From contig NZ_BJNG01000011.1 of assembly GCF_006539565.1 (NCBI RefSeq), forward strand, positions 1-64,000: a DNA stretch of 64,000 nt, in the 5' to 3' direction. The stretch comes from Pseudonocardia hydrocarbonoxydans. Lineage in GTDB: Bacteria; Actinomycetota; Actinomycetes; Mycobacteriales; Pseudonocardiaceae. Under the pieces are notes generated by a model. That model ran no database searches, was not told where the DNA came from, and saw only the letters and a program-made list of their open reading frames with translations. Positions 40,902 to 49,070 of the stretch are shown here, in pieces. Within the stretch, counting starts at the first letter, position 1, and each line of letters starts with the position of its first letter. A program made the translations under genes and the position numbers.

Positions 40902-42044
40902 GTGATCGACGACGACCGACCGACCGGACCGCTGTCGGGGGTGCTCGTCGCCGACTTCTCCCGCATCCTGGCCGGGCCCTACGCCACGATGCTTCTCGCC
41001 GACCTCGGCGCCACGGTGATCAAGGTGGAGGGTCCGCCGACGGGCGACGACACCCGCACCTGGACCCCGCCCGTCGCCGACGACGGCACGGCCACCTACT
41101 ACCTGTCGATCAACCGGGGCAAGCGCTCGATCGTCCTGGACCTGCGCGACGCCGCGGACCTCGCGCTCGCGCAGCGGCTCGCCGCCCGCGCCGACGTCCT
41201 GATCGAGAACTTCAAGCCGGGCGGCCTCGTCCGGTTCGGGCTCGACCACGCCGCGGTCTCCGCCGCCAACCCGGGCGTCGTCTACTGCTCGATCAGCGGG
41301 TTCGGCCCCGGGTCCGCGCTGCCCGGCTACGACCTGCTGGTGCAGGCGACGTCGGGGCTGATGAGCGTCACCGGCGAGGCCGACGGGCCGCCGCTGCGGG
41401 CAGGCGTCGCCGTGTTCGACGTCATCACCGGGCTGCACGCCACCGTCGCGATCCTCGCCGCGCTGCGCCACCGCTCCGCCACCGGCGAGGGGCAGCACGT
41501 GGAGACGAACCTGCTCTCGGCGGCGCTGTCCGGGCTGGTCAACCAGACCTCGGCGGTGCTCGCGGGAGGGGTCACGCCGGGGCGCCTGGGCAACGCGCAC
41601 CTGAGCCTGTTCCCCTACGAGCCGCTGCCCACCGGCGACGGCGAGCTGATCGTGATCGCGGCCAACGACGGGCAGTTCCGCAGGCTGGCCGAGGCGATCG
41701 GCGCGCCGGAGCTGCTCGACGACCCGCGCTTCGGCTCCATGGGCGACCGCAACGCGCACCGCGCCGAGCTCCGCCCGCTGCTGCTGGAACGCCTCGCCAC
41801 CCGCTCCGCGCAGGAGTGGTTCGACGTCCTCGGCGAGGCCGGGGTGCCGTGCGGCCCGATCCAGACCGTCGACGAGGGGCTCGCCCTCGCCGCCCGCCTC
41901 GGCCTCGACCCGGTGGTGGCGCCGGGTGGTGTGCCGAGCGTCCGCAATCCCGTCACCTACTCGGCCACACCCCCCTCCTACCACCGTCCGCCACCGGCTC
42001 TCGGCGCCGACGACGCCGAGATCCGCGCCTGGCTCAGCGCCTGA
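40902..42044 (+). CDS. CaiB/BaiF family CoA-transferase
   Basis: 380 residues, class III CoA-transferase. Seen: N-terminal LVADFSRILAGPYATMLLADLGATVIKVE and catalytic Asp173 in VAVFDVITGLHA, the position of the family Asp. Typical substrates are short acids (carnitine, oxalate, succinyl/citramalyl-type, aryl acids); none can be singled out. GTG start 24 bases after the FHA-ABC stop. Near two acyl-CoA genes, so part of organic-acid catabolism is inferred. Confidence 0.88.
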   Translation: MIDDDRPTGPLSGVLVADFSRILAGPYATMLLADLGATVIKVEGPPTGDDTRTWTPPVADDGTATYYLSINRGKRSIVLDLRDAADLALAQRLAARADVLIENFKPGGLVRFGLDHAAVSAANPGVVYCSISGFGPGSALPGYDLLVQATSGLMSVTGEADGPPLRAGVAVFDVITGLHATVAILAALRHRSATGEGQHVETNLLSAALSGLVNQTSAVLAGGVTPGRLGNAHLSLFPYEPLPTGDGELIVIAANDGQFRRLAEAIGAPELLDDPRFGSMGDRNAHRAELRPLLLERLATRSAQEWFDVLGEAGVPCGPIQTVDEGLALAARLGLDPVVAPGGVPSVRNPVTYSATPPSYHRPPPALGADDAEIRAWLSA

Positions 42045-42060
42045 CCCCACCGCGGCCGGG

Positions 42061-42221
42061 ACTCGCGGCCCCGGAAAGAGGGACTCGCGCGCGGGGAACG
42101 GGGGACTCGCGCGCGGGGAACGGGGGACTCGCGCGCCGGGAACGGGGGACTCGCGGGGGATCCCCGCGAGTCCCCCGTTCTGCGCCCGCGAGTCCCCGGT
42201 TTCGCGCCCGCGAGTCCCCGA
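42061..42221. repeat. 22-bp phased repeat array, locus B (5 inverted, 3 forward units)
   Basis: Inverted-unit core ACTCGC starts at 42061, 42083, 42105, 42127 and 42149; forward cores GCGAG at 42166, 42188 and 42210; each series steps by exactly 22 bases. The centre is a perfect 19-bp stem (GAACGGGGGACTCGCGGGG) with a 3-nt GAT loop. Lies between two converging genes, like locus A but with opposite order of orientations. Confidence 0.88.
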
Positions 42222-42278
42222 GACGCACCGAAGCCGCGACACCTCGTTCGTGTCGCGGCTCCGGGTCCGGCCGGGTGG

Positions 42279-43625
42279 TCAGTTTCCGCCGAAGGGGCTC
42301 TGGCCGAACGGGGTGTTCGGCGAGCGGCCGCCGCCCGTGGTGGAGGCGGCCTGGTCCGGGGCGCTGCCGAGGGTCACCTCGACGGTGCGCTCGGCGCCGC
42401 CGGCGGTCACCGTCAGCGTCACCTGCTCGCCGGGGGTGCGGGCACCGATGCGGGCGACGAGGTCGGCGAAGTCCTCGACGCGGGCGTCGTCGACCTTGGT
42501 CACGACGTCGCCGGCCGCCAGCCCCGCCTGCGCCGCCGCCGAGCCGGGCTCCACGGCGCCGATCTGCGCGCCGCCGCCGTCGCCCGCCGCCGGGTTGCCC
42601 TGGACGCCGAGCACCGGCTTGGTGGCCGCGCCGGTGTCGAGGATCTCCTGCGCCACCCGCTGGGCCTGGTCGACCGGGATCGCGAAGCCCAGGCCGATGC
42701 TGCCGGTGCTCTCGCTGCTGCCCGTCGCGATCGCGGAGTTGACGCCGACGACCCGGCCCTGCAGGTCGACCAGCGGGCCCCCGGAGTTGCCCTGGTTGAT
42801 CGGGGCGTCGGTCTGCAGCCCGTTGTAGACCACGGCCGAGCCGTCCTCGCCCTGGACGGCGACGGTGCGGTCGAACGCGCTGACGATGCCGGTCGTGACC
42901 GTGCCGGTGAGCCCCTGCGGCGACCCGATGGCGACGACCTGCTGCCCGACCTGCAGGTCGGCGCTGCTGCCCAGCGTGGCGGGGGTGAGCCCGGAGGCAC
43001 CCTGCAGCCGCAGCACGGCGAGGTCGTAGCTCGGGGAGCTGCCGACGACGGTGGCCTCGTAGGCGGTGCCGTCGGCGAGGGTCACGCTGATCGGGCCGGT
43101 GGCGCCCGCGACGACGTGGTTGTTGGTGAGCACGGCGCCGTCGGCGGTGAGGACGATGCCGCTGCCCTCGGCGGTGCCCTGCGCCAGCGGGACCCGGATG
43201 TCGACGGTGCTCGGCGTCGCGACCGCCGCGGCGCCCGCCACCGTCCCGGGGTCGGCGTTCGCGGCCGGGGCCGCGGCCGACGACGTCAGCGTCGTCGAGG
43301 GGCGGGAGCCGTCGCCCAGCAGGGCGTAGGCGCCGCCGAAGCCGGCGCCGCCCCCGACCAGGCCGGCGATCAGCGCGGCGGCGACGATGCCGGTCATCGG
43401 CCGCGGGCGGCGCGGCCGCGGCTCGACGAGGGTCGGCGGGCCGCCGGGGCCGGTCGGCCCGGCGCCGTACGGGGCGGGCGACGGCGGTGGTCCCCAGTGC
43501 GCGCGGGCGCCGGCCTGCGGCGCGCCGGGCGCGGCGGCGCCGGCGTAGGCGGGGACGGGGTGCTGGTCGGCGCGGGGGCCCTGGGGCGCACTCGCGTCCG
43601 GGCCCTGCTCCCTGTTCTCGGTCAT
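42279..43625 (-). CDS. Membrane-anchored HtrA/PepD-like serine protease
   Basis: 448 residues. Disordered Pro/Gly-rich cytosolic N-terminus (about 1-75), a single membrane helix (GIVAAALIAGLVGGGAGFGG), an S1C trypsin-fold protease with the triad His170 (TNNHVV), Asp201 (SYDLAV) and Ser281 (GNSGGP), and a C-terminal PDZ domain. Envelope quality-control protease; mycobacterial PepD acts with the MprAB/SigE stress response, but no such partner is adjacent. Ends with low-complexity GGGRSPNTPFGQSP. Confidence 0.93.
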   Translation of the reverse strand: MTENREQGPDASAPQGPRADQHPVPAYAGAAAPGAPQAGARAHWGPPPSPAPYGAGPTGPGGPPTLVEPRPRRPRPMTGIVAAALIAGLVGGGAGFGGAYALLGDGSRPSTTLTSSAAAPAANADPGTVAGAAAVATPSTVDIRVPLAQGTAEGSGIVLTADGAVLTNNHVVAGATGPISVTLADGTAYEATVVGSSPSYDLAVLRLQGASGLTPATLGSSADLQVGQQVVAIGSPQGLTGTVTTGIVSAFDRTVAVQGEDGSAVVYNGLQTDAPINQGNSGGPLVDLQGRVVGVNSAIATGSSESTGSIGLGFAIPVDQAQRVAQEILDTGAATKPVLGVQGNPAAGDGGGAQIGAVEPGSAAAQAGLAAGDVVTKVDDARVEDFADLVARIGARTPGEQVTLTVTAGGAERTVEVTLGSAPDQAASTTGGGRSPNTPFGQSPFGGN

Positions 43626-43791
43626 GACCCCACCGTGCCCGCGGAGTCTGGGAGGGGCCTGAGACGTCGCTGGGAATCTCCCACCGGTCCGCCGCTGTCC
43701 GGGCCACCGACGCCGCGAGCGTGCCCGGCGGCCGCGGACCGGCCCGGGTGCGGGGCCGGTGCGCGCGATCGTGAGGACCGGACGGCTCGGG

Positions 43792-44961
43792 TCAGCGCAC
43801 CAGCTCGACGATCGTCGCGTTGGCCGTGCCGCCGCCCTCGCACATCGTCTGCAGGCCGTAGCGGATGTCGCGGTCGCGCATGTGGTGCACCAGCCGCGTC
43901 ATCAGCACCGTCCCGGACGCCCCGAGCGGGTGCCCGACGGCGATCGCGCCCCCGAGCGGGTTGAGCAGGTCCTCCTCGACGCCGAACTCGGCCTGCCACG
44001 CCAGCGGCACGGGGGCGAACGCCTCGTTGACCTCGAACGCGCCGATGTCGGAGACCGACAGCCCGGTGCGGCTGAGCACCTTCGCGGTGGCCGGGATGGG
44101 GCCGGTGAGCATCTTCAGCGGGTCGGCGCCGCTGACCGCGCCGCCGTGGTAGCGCGCGATCGGGGTGAGGCCCAGCTCGGCGGCCCGCGTGGCGGACATG
44201 ACCAGCACCGCGGACGCGCCGTCGGAGATCTGCGAGCTGTTGCCCGCGTGGATCACCCCGTCGGCGCGGAACACCGGTTTCAGCGCGGCCAGGGTGTCGG
44301 CGGTGGTGCCGCGGCGCAGGCCCTCGTCGGCGGTGAGGCCGGGGGCGTCGGGGACCGGCGCGAGCTGGGCGTCGAACGCGCCCGCGTCGATCGCGGCGGC
44401 GGCGAGGTCGTGGGAGCGCGCCGCGTACTCGTCGAGCCTGCGGCGCGGGAAGCCCCAGGCGGCGGCGATCCGCTCGGCGCCGATGCCCTGGTTGAAGTCC
44501 CCGCCGGGGAACTCGCCGCCGGTCAGGTCGGCGGCGTAGCGCTCGCGGACCAGCGGGCCGTAGGGGCGGCCCAGGTCACGGCCCGCCCCGAGCGGCACCC
44601 GCGTCATCGACTCGACGCCGCCCGCCACGACCACGTCGTACTGCCCGGCGAGCACCATCCCCGCCGCGAAGTCGAACGACGACTGGCTCGACCCGCACGC
44701 CCGGTTGACCGTCACCCCGGGGACGCTCTCCGGCCAGCCCGCGGCGAGCACGGCGTAGCGACCGACCTGCGCGGCCTGGTCGCCGACCTGGTTGACGCAG
44801 CCCCACACCACGTCGTCGACGACGCCGGGGTCGAAGCCGGTGCGTGCGGCGAGCGCGCGGAGCACCACCGCGGACAGGTCGACGGGATGGACGTCGGCGA
44901 GCGAGCCCTTCCGCCTGCCGATCGGGGTGCGGACCGCGTCGACGATGACGGCCTCGGGCAT
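43792..44961 (-). CDS. Thiolase family acetyl-CoA C-acyltransferase
   Basis: 389 residues. Nucleophilic Cys89 in NRACGSSQSS, GHPLGASG with His, and the second active Cys in TMCEGGG at the C-terminus. Degradative (FadA-like) thiolase that cleaves 3-oxoacyl-CoA; biosynthetic use cannot be excluded. GGAGGAG site before the ATG at 44961. A 257-base leader region with the manganese riboswitch of the divergent gene lies upstream. Confidence 0.93.
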   Translation of the reverse strand: MPEAVIVDAVRTPIGRRKGSLADVHPVDLSAVVLRALAARTGFDPGVVDDVVWGCVNQVGDQAAQVGRYAVLAAGWPESVPGVTVNRACGSSQSSFDFAAGMVLAGQYDVVVAGGVESMTRVPLGAGRDLGRPYGPLVRERYAADLTGGEFPGGDFNQGIGAERIAAAWGFPRRRLDEYAARSHDLAAAAIDAGAFDAQLAPVPDAPGLTADEGLRRGTTADTLAALKPVFRADGVIHAGNSSQISDGASAVLVMSATRAAELGLTPIARYHGGAVSGADPLKMLTGPIPATAKVLSRTGLSVSDIGAFEVNEAFAPVPLAWQAEFGVEEDLLNPLGGAIAVGHPLGASGTVLMTRLVHHMRDRDIRYGLQTMCEGGGTANATIVELVR

Positions 44962-45010
44962 GTGATCTCCTCCACTGGGGCATCCGCTGGGACGTCCGGT
45001 GCCCCGAGGG

Positions 45011-45016
45011 TAAGGT
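45011..45016 (+). promoter_or_regulatory. Candidate -10 of the GDT1 riboswitch transcript
   Basis: TAAGGT lies about 7-15 bases before the aptamer start (AAGGGGAGTAGC at 45027). It resembles a -10 hexamer; no convincing -35 is visible. Confidence 0.4.
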
Positions 45017-45024
45017 GGAGGGCG

Positions 45025-45144
45025 CGAAGGGGAGTAGCTCCCAACGTCGCGGTCGACATACTGGCGCTCCGCCTCCAGCGGGCTCCCGGCCGCACGGCCT
45101 GCATCCATCGGGACGTCCAGTCCTGGCTAGGCGAGCGAGACCTT
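45025..45144 (+). promoter_or_regulatory. yybP-ykoY manganese riboswitch aptamer
   Basis: Hallmark conserved blocks of the Mn2+-sensing aptamer: AAGGGGAGTAGC near 45027, the GTCGACATACT segment near 45052 that forms the metal-binding loops, and the closing GCGAGCGAGACCTT near 45133-45144. Placed in the right orientation between the divergent thiolase and the GDT1-type exporter, so manganese binding would permit expression of the exporter. Recognised by eye, not by a covariance model. Confidence 0.9.
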
Positions 45145-45207
45145 CGATCCGGTGACTGCATCCGGGTCGAAGTGGTCCGCCCACCTCGATCCGGTCCGAG
45201 ATCGAGG
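45145..45207 (+). promoter_or_regulatory. Riboswitch expression platform (SD-sequestering hairpins)
   Basis: Two hairpins follow the aptamer: 45145-45169 (CGATCCGG with CCGGGTCG) and 45184-45207 (CCTCGAT with ATCGAGG). The second encloses the GAGGGA Shine-Dalgarno ahead of the ATG at 45219. The sequence TCGATCCGGT occurs in both, so either copy could pair with ATCGAGG, making mutually exclusive structures. This suggests translational control by Mn2+ (inference). Confidence 0.55.
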
Positions 45208-45218
45208 GACGTGTCCGC

Positions 45219-46463
45219 ATGGACGGCTTTCTGGTGGCGTGCGCGGTGAGCGCCGTCGTCGTGTTCGTCGCCGAGCTGGGCGACAAGTCGCAGCTCATGG
45301 CCCTGGCCTTCGCCACCCGCTACCGCGCGTGGACGGTGGTACTGGGCATCACCGTCGCGACCTCGGTGGTGCACCTGCTGTCGGTCGCGGTCGGGCACGG
45401 GCTGGGGGCGGCCCTGCCCACCGGCTGGATCTCGCTGGTGGCCGCGTTCATGTTCGTCGGGTTCGGCGTGTGGACGCTGCGCGGTGACTCGCTGAGCGAC
45501 GCCGAGCGGTCCCGGGCCGCGCGCGCCGGCGGGTCGGCCCTGCTCGCCGTCACCGTGGCGTTCTTCCTGGCCGAGCTGGGCGACAAGACGATGCTCGCCA
45601 CGATCACGCTGGCCACCCAGTACGGCTGGGCCGGGGTGTGGGTGGGCTCCACGGTGGGCATGGTCGCGGCCGACGCGCTGGCGATCGTGGTCGGCCGGCA
45701 GCTGGGCAGGCGGCTGCCGGAGCGCACGATCGCGGTCGGGGCGGCGCTGTTGTTCCTGCTGTTCGGTGCCGGCCTCGGGGCCGAGGCGGTCGCGCAGCTC
45801 ACCGGCGAGCCGGTGTGGACCGCCCTCGCCCAGGTCCTCGACCACCACGCCGCCGGGTGGATCGCGCTCGGGATCGGCCTGGCCGCGGTGCTGCTCACGG
45901 CCTGGGGTCGCCACGTCGCCCGGGTGCCGGGGCCGCAGGTCGCGCTCGGGGCGGCGGCCGGCTGGGCCCGCGCCCTGTTCGCCGTGGCGACGGTGCTCGG
46001 CCTGGCCGCGCCGCTGCTGGTCGGCACCGACGTCCTCGACCCGATCGCGCTGTTCGACGACCCCGGCGTCGTCGTGATCGGGGCCGGCCTGGCCCTGCTC
46101 GGTGTGACGCTGTTGCTGGCGGCCCAGGCCCAGGTGGTGCGGTCGCAGATCGCCGCGGGCGGCGGGCGGGTGCTCGCCACGAGCGGCCTGCGCCGCTGGG
46201 TGCGCCATCCCGGCCTCACCGGGACCGTGCTCGCGATGGGCGGCACGCTGGTCATGGTGCCGACGGTGCTCGGCGTGCTCGCCGCGGTGCTGCTGGTCGT
46301 CGCGGTGCAGGTGCAGGTCCGGGCGGTGCGGGAGCCGATGCTGGCCCGCCTGCACGGCGAGACCTACACCGACTACGCCGCCCGCACCGGCCGGTTCCTG
46401 CCACGGGTCATGCCCGTCGAGCACCCGGGGCTGCCGCACCGGGAGCACACCCGCGTCGGTTAG
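45219..46463 (+). CDS. GDT1/TMEM165-type Mn exporter fused to an ICMT-like domain
   Basis: 414 residues. N-terminal about 1-200 is a UPF0016/GDT1 protein: two E-L-G-D-K motifs (ELGDKS near 19, ELGDKT near 118) in paired helical repeats, the Ca2+/Mn2+:H+ family. After a middle membrane region, residues about 315-395 carry an isoprenylcysteine carboxyl methyltransferase-like signature (GLRRWVRHPGLTGTVL, then EPMLARLHGETYTDYAARTGRFLP). GDT1 proteins are normally ~200 residues, so this is a fusion. The family EE pair is reduced to R-E-P, so methyl transfer is not certain. Controlled by the upstream Mn riboswitch. Confidence 0.88.
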   Translation: MDGFLVACAVSAVVVFVAELGDKSQLMALAFATRYRAWTVVLGITVATSVVHLLSVAVGHGLGAALPTGWISLVAAFMFVGFGVWTLRGDSLSDAERSRAARAGGSALLAVTVAFFLAELGDKTMLATITLATQYGWAGVWVGSTVGMVAADALAIVVGRQLGRRLPERTIAVGAALLFLLFGAGLGAEAVAQLTGEPVWTALAQVLDHHAAGWIALGIGLAAVLLTAWGRHVARVPGPQVALGAAAGWARALFAVATVLGLAAPLLVGTDVLDPIALFDDPGVVVIGAGLALLGVTLLLAAQAQVVRSQIAAGGGRVLATSGLRRWVRHPGLTGTVLAMGGTLVMVPTVLGVLAAVLLVVAVQVQVRAVREPMLARLHGETYTDYAARTGRFLPRVMPVEHPGLPHREHTRVG

Positions 46464-46472
46464 TTCGGGGCG

Positions 46473-47606
46473 TCAGCCGCCGACCAGGGCGGGCGTGCCG
46501 CGCTCGGCGAGCTCGGCCTCCTTCTCCCGGATGATCGGCAGGACGTGGGTGCCGAAGTGCTCGACCTCCTCCTGGAAGTGCAGGTAGCCCAGCAGCAGCA
46601 GGTTCGCGCCGCGGCGCTTGTACTCGATCGCGCGGTCGGCGATCTGCTCCGGCGTGCCGATCAGCTGGGTGCGGAAGCCGTCGTTGTACTGGACCAGGTC
46701 CTCGAACGAGGAGTCCGCCCACATGCCCTGCTTGTTCCCGGTGGACGCCCCGGCCTGCTGCACGGCGTCGCGGAAGCCCTCGACGGCCGGCTTGTTCGCC
46801 TTCGCGATGATCTCGCGCAGCGTCTCGCGGGCCTCCTTCTCGGTGTCGCGGGCGATCATGAAGCCGTTGAGGGCGAACTTCGGCGGCGTCGCCCGGCCCG
46901 CGTCGCGCGCGTGCCCGAGCACCTCGGTGACCTGCTCGGTGAAGCCCTCGTAGTCCTTGCCGTTGGAGAAGTACCAGTCCGACACGAGGCCGCCGTTGCG
47001 CCGGGCGGCCGAGGAGTTACCGCCCTGGAAGATCTCCGGGTGCGGACGGCCCGGGACGTCGAGCGGCTTGGGCTTGAGGTCGAAGTCGTGGATCCGGTAG
47101 AAGTCGCCGCGGAACTCGGCGGAGTCGCTGGTCCAGATCTCGCGCAGGACCCGGATGAACTCCTCGCTGCGGCGGTAGCGCTCGTCGTGCTCGAGCCAGG
47201 GCTCACCGAGCGCGGTGAACTCGGCCTTGAGCCAGCCGCTCACCACGTTGACGGCGATGCGTCCCTTCGAGAGGTGGTCGGCGGTGGCGACCCACTTCGC
47301 CAGCACGCCGGGCTGCCACAGGCCGGGGTGCACCGCGGCGATGACCTTGAGCCGCTCGGTGGCCAGCAGCAGCGCCAGCGAGAAGCTGGTCGACTCGTGC
47401 TGGTGGTCGGCGCCGTAGCTGGCCATGTAGCGCACCTGGCTCAGGGCGTACTCGAAGCCGCTGTTCTCCGCGATCTGCGCGAGCTTGCGGTTGTAGTCGT
47501 AGCCCCAGTCAGTGCGCTGCTCGATCGTGCTGGTGACCAGACCGCCGCTGACGTTGGGCACCCAGTAGGCGAATTTCAGGGGGGTGTGGAGCGATTCCTC
47601 GGACAT
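46473..47606 (-). CDS. sfnG: LLM class flavin-dependent monooxygenase, SfnG/dimethyl sulfone-type
   Basis: 377 residues, bacterial luciferase-like fold. The N-terminus KFAYWVPNVSGGLVTSTIEQRTDWGYDYN and the HPGLWQPGVLAKW and GRIAVNVVSGW blocks are those of the dimethyl sulfone monooxygenase SfnG group. Catalyses FMNH2-dependent oxygenation of an organosulfur compound for sulfur scavenging. The adjacent Cys-rich leader peptide supports sulfur regulation. A partner flavin reductase is not nearby. Confidence 0.9.
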   Translation of the reverse strand: MSEESLHTPLKFAYWVPNVSGGLVTSTIEQRTDWGYDYNRKLAQIAENSGFEYALSQVRYMASYGADHQHESTSFSLALLLATERLKVIAAVHPGLWQPGVLAKWVATADHLSKGRIAVNVVSGWLKAEFTALGEPWLEHDERYRRSEEFIRVLREIWTSDSAEFRGDFYRIHDFDLKPKPLDVPGRPHPEIFQGGNSSAARRNGGLVSDWYFSNGKDYEGFTEQVTEVLGHARDAGRATPPKFALNGFMIARDTEKEARETLREIIAKANKPAVEGFRDAVQQAGASTGNKQGMWADSSFEDLVQYNDGFRTQLIGTPEQIADRAIEYKRRGANLLLLGYLHFQEEVEHFGTHVLPIIREKEAELAERGTPALVGG

Positions 47607-47696
47607 GCGACAGCCTTTTCTGGGATCGGTGCAGGAAATGATCGGAGAAACGCCGTGGGAAGCGGCAGCAGTGCGCTGAGCTGCGCGGATACCGCC

Positions 47697-47768
47697 TCAG
47701 TGACAGGCGGCGGAGGCGACGCGGAGCAGGTCGACATGGCGTCGACAACAGAGCACGCGCGCGAACAT
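47697..47768 (-). CDS. Cys/Arg leader peptide upstream of sulfur-assimilation gene
   Basis: 23 residues: MFARVLCCRRHVDLLRVASAACH, with a GGAAAGG site before the ATG. The C-C-R-R-H-V-D-L-L-R-V-A-S-A-x-C pattern is the conserved 'putative leader peptide' seen ahead of sulfur genes in actinobacteria; cysteine codon translation is thought to sense cysteine supply and attenuate the downstream gene, here sfnG. Too short for standard gene finders. Its gap to the sfnG start is 90 bases. Confidence 0.82.
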   Translation of the reverse strand: MFARVLCCRRHVDLLRVASAACH

Positions 47769-47878
47769 GATTCAGACCTTTCCCGGTCGGTCGCGCCCGT
47801 GTCAACCGTGAGCGGCCACGGCCACATCGATTTCCCCGATCCGGTATGAACCCGGGGGGCGGCGGCGTTGTACCGGTC

Positions 47879-48688
47879 ATGACGCGCACGCTCACCGACC
47901 TGCACCGCGACTGGGACGCCTGGCACGCCGAGCGCGAGGACCAGCTGCGCGAGCCGCACGGCTGGCTGAGCCTCACCGCCCTGCACTGGCTCACCCCCGA
48001 GCCCCGCGCGATCGACGGGCTGCCCGGCCGCTGGAGCGCCACCCCGGACGGCGTCGTGATCACCGCGGCCGCCGCCGACGGCCTCGCGGTGCGGGGCGTC
48101 CGCGGGCCGCGGCCGGTCGAGGGCACCGTGACCCTGCACCCGGTGAACGGCCTGCCCGGATCGCTCGTCGAGGTCGGGGACCGGGTCGTCGAGATCGCCC
48201 GGCGCACCGACGAGCACGCGCTGCGCGTGCGTGACCCGCAGGCGCCCACGCGTGTCGGGTTCACCGGGGTGCCGACGTTCGACGTCGACGAGCGCTGGGT
48301 CCTCGACGGCGTGTTCGAGCCCTACGCCGAGCCGGCGCCGGTCACCGTCGACGCGGTGGTCGACGGGCTGCGACACCACCTCACCGCGGTCGGCGTCGTC
48401 CGCTTCGACCTCGACGGCGAGGAGCGCTCCCTCGTGGCGATGCCGGGCAAGCAGGGCGGGCTGTCCCTGCACTTCCGCGACGCCACCAACGGCGTCACGA
48501 CCTACCCGGGCGGGCGCTCGGTGCAGGTGGCCGACCCCGTCGACGGGCGGGTGGTCGTCGACCTGAACCGGCTGGTCAACCTGCCGTGCGCGTTCACCGA
48601 CTTCGCCACCTGCCCGCTGCCGCCCGCCGGCAACGTGCTGCCGGTGGCGGTGCAGGCGGGGGAGAAGCTGCCCCGCCGGGTGTCCTGA
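47879..48688 (+). CDS. DUF1684 family protein
   Basis: 269 residues. Matches the DUF1684 pattern: WDAWHAEREDQLREPHGWLSLTALHWL at the N-terminus, later RFDLDGEERSLVAMPG and the C-terminal NLPCAFTDFATCPLPPAGN. Function unknown; the fold is sometimes annotated as a small-molecule-binding/metal-binding domain. ATG at 47879 is preferred over the upstream ATG at 47846. Divergent from the leader peptide/sfnG unit. Confidence 0.8.
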   Translation: MTRTLTDLHRDWDAWHAEREDQLREPHGWLSLTALHWLTPEPRAIDGLPGRWSATPDGVVITAAAADGLAVRGVRGPRPVEGTVTLHPVNGLPGSLVEVGDRVVEIARRTDEHALRVRDPQAPTRVGFTGVPTFDVDERWVLDGVFEPYAEPAPVTVDAVVDGLRHHLTAVGVVRFDLDGEERSLVAMPGKQGGLSLHFRDATNGVTTYPGGRSVQVADPVDGRVVVDLNRLVNLPCAFTDFATCPLPPAGNVLPVAVQAGEKLPRRVS

Positions 48689-48692
48689 CGGC

Positions 48693-49070
48693 CTAGGCCC
48701 AGGCCCCGCCCGACAGCGCGGCGGAGCGGGCGCGGAAGCCGACCGTGCCCTCGACGATGCCGTGCACGAGCTCGGCGCGGTTGCGCCCGGTGGCCGGCAC
48801 CGTGGGCCCGAGGGCCCGGGCCAGCTGGCGCAGCACCGGCACGGTGAACCGCCGGTCGGCCAGGTGCGCGACGATCCCGTCGCGCGTGTCCATGGCCCGG
48901 ATCGCCTCGACGTCGGCCGACAGGTCGACGGCGGGTGCGGACCGGCGCGGGCGGGTGGGCGCCGCGCACGGGGTGAACACCAGCCGGCCGCGGCCCTCGG
49001 CCAGGGCGCGCAGCTGCTCGGGGGACAGGTCGTTCAGCAGGCGCTCGAGCGCGTCGGACGGCAGGCTCAC
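48693..49070 (-). CDS. Hypothetical protein coupled to ParA
   Basis: 125 residues, no family recognised. It starts at the GTGA overlap with parA and begins LPSDALERLLNDLSPEQLRALAEGRGRLVFTP; the rest is basic and helical (VLRQLARALGP, NRAELVHGIVEG). The position suggests a partner or accessory of the ParA ATPase, as small proteins commonly accompany orphan ParA genes. No ParB N-domain motif is visible. Confidence 0.7.
   Translation of the reverse strand: MSLPSDALERLLNDLSPEQLRALAEGRGRLVFTPCAAPTRPRRSAPAVDLSADVEAIRAMDTRDGIVAHLADRRFTVPVLRQLARALGPTVPATGRNRAELVHGIVEGTVGFRARSAALSGGAWA

Noticed and set aside
32694..42221. CRISPR array interpretation of the 22-bp repeats
   Set aside because: Units are contiguous and occur in both orientations with no variable spacers of CRISPR length, and no cas genes are nearby.
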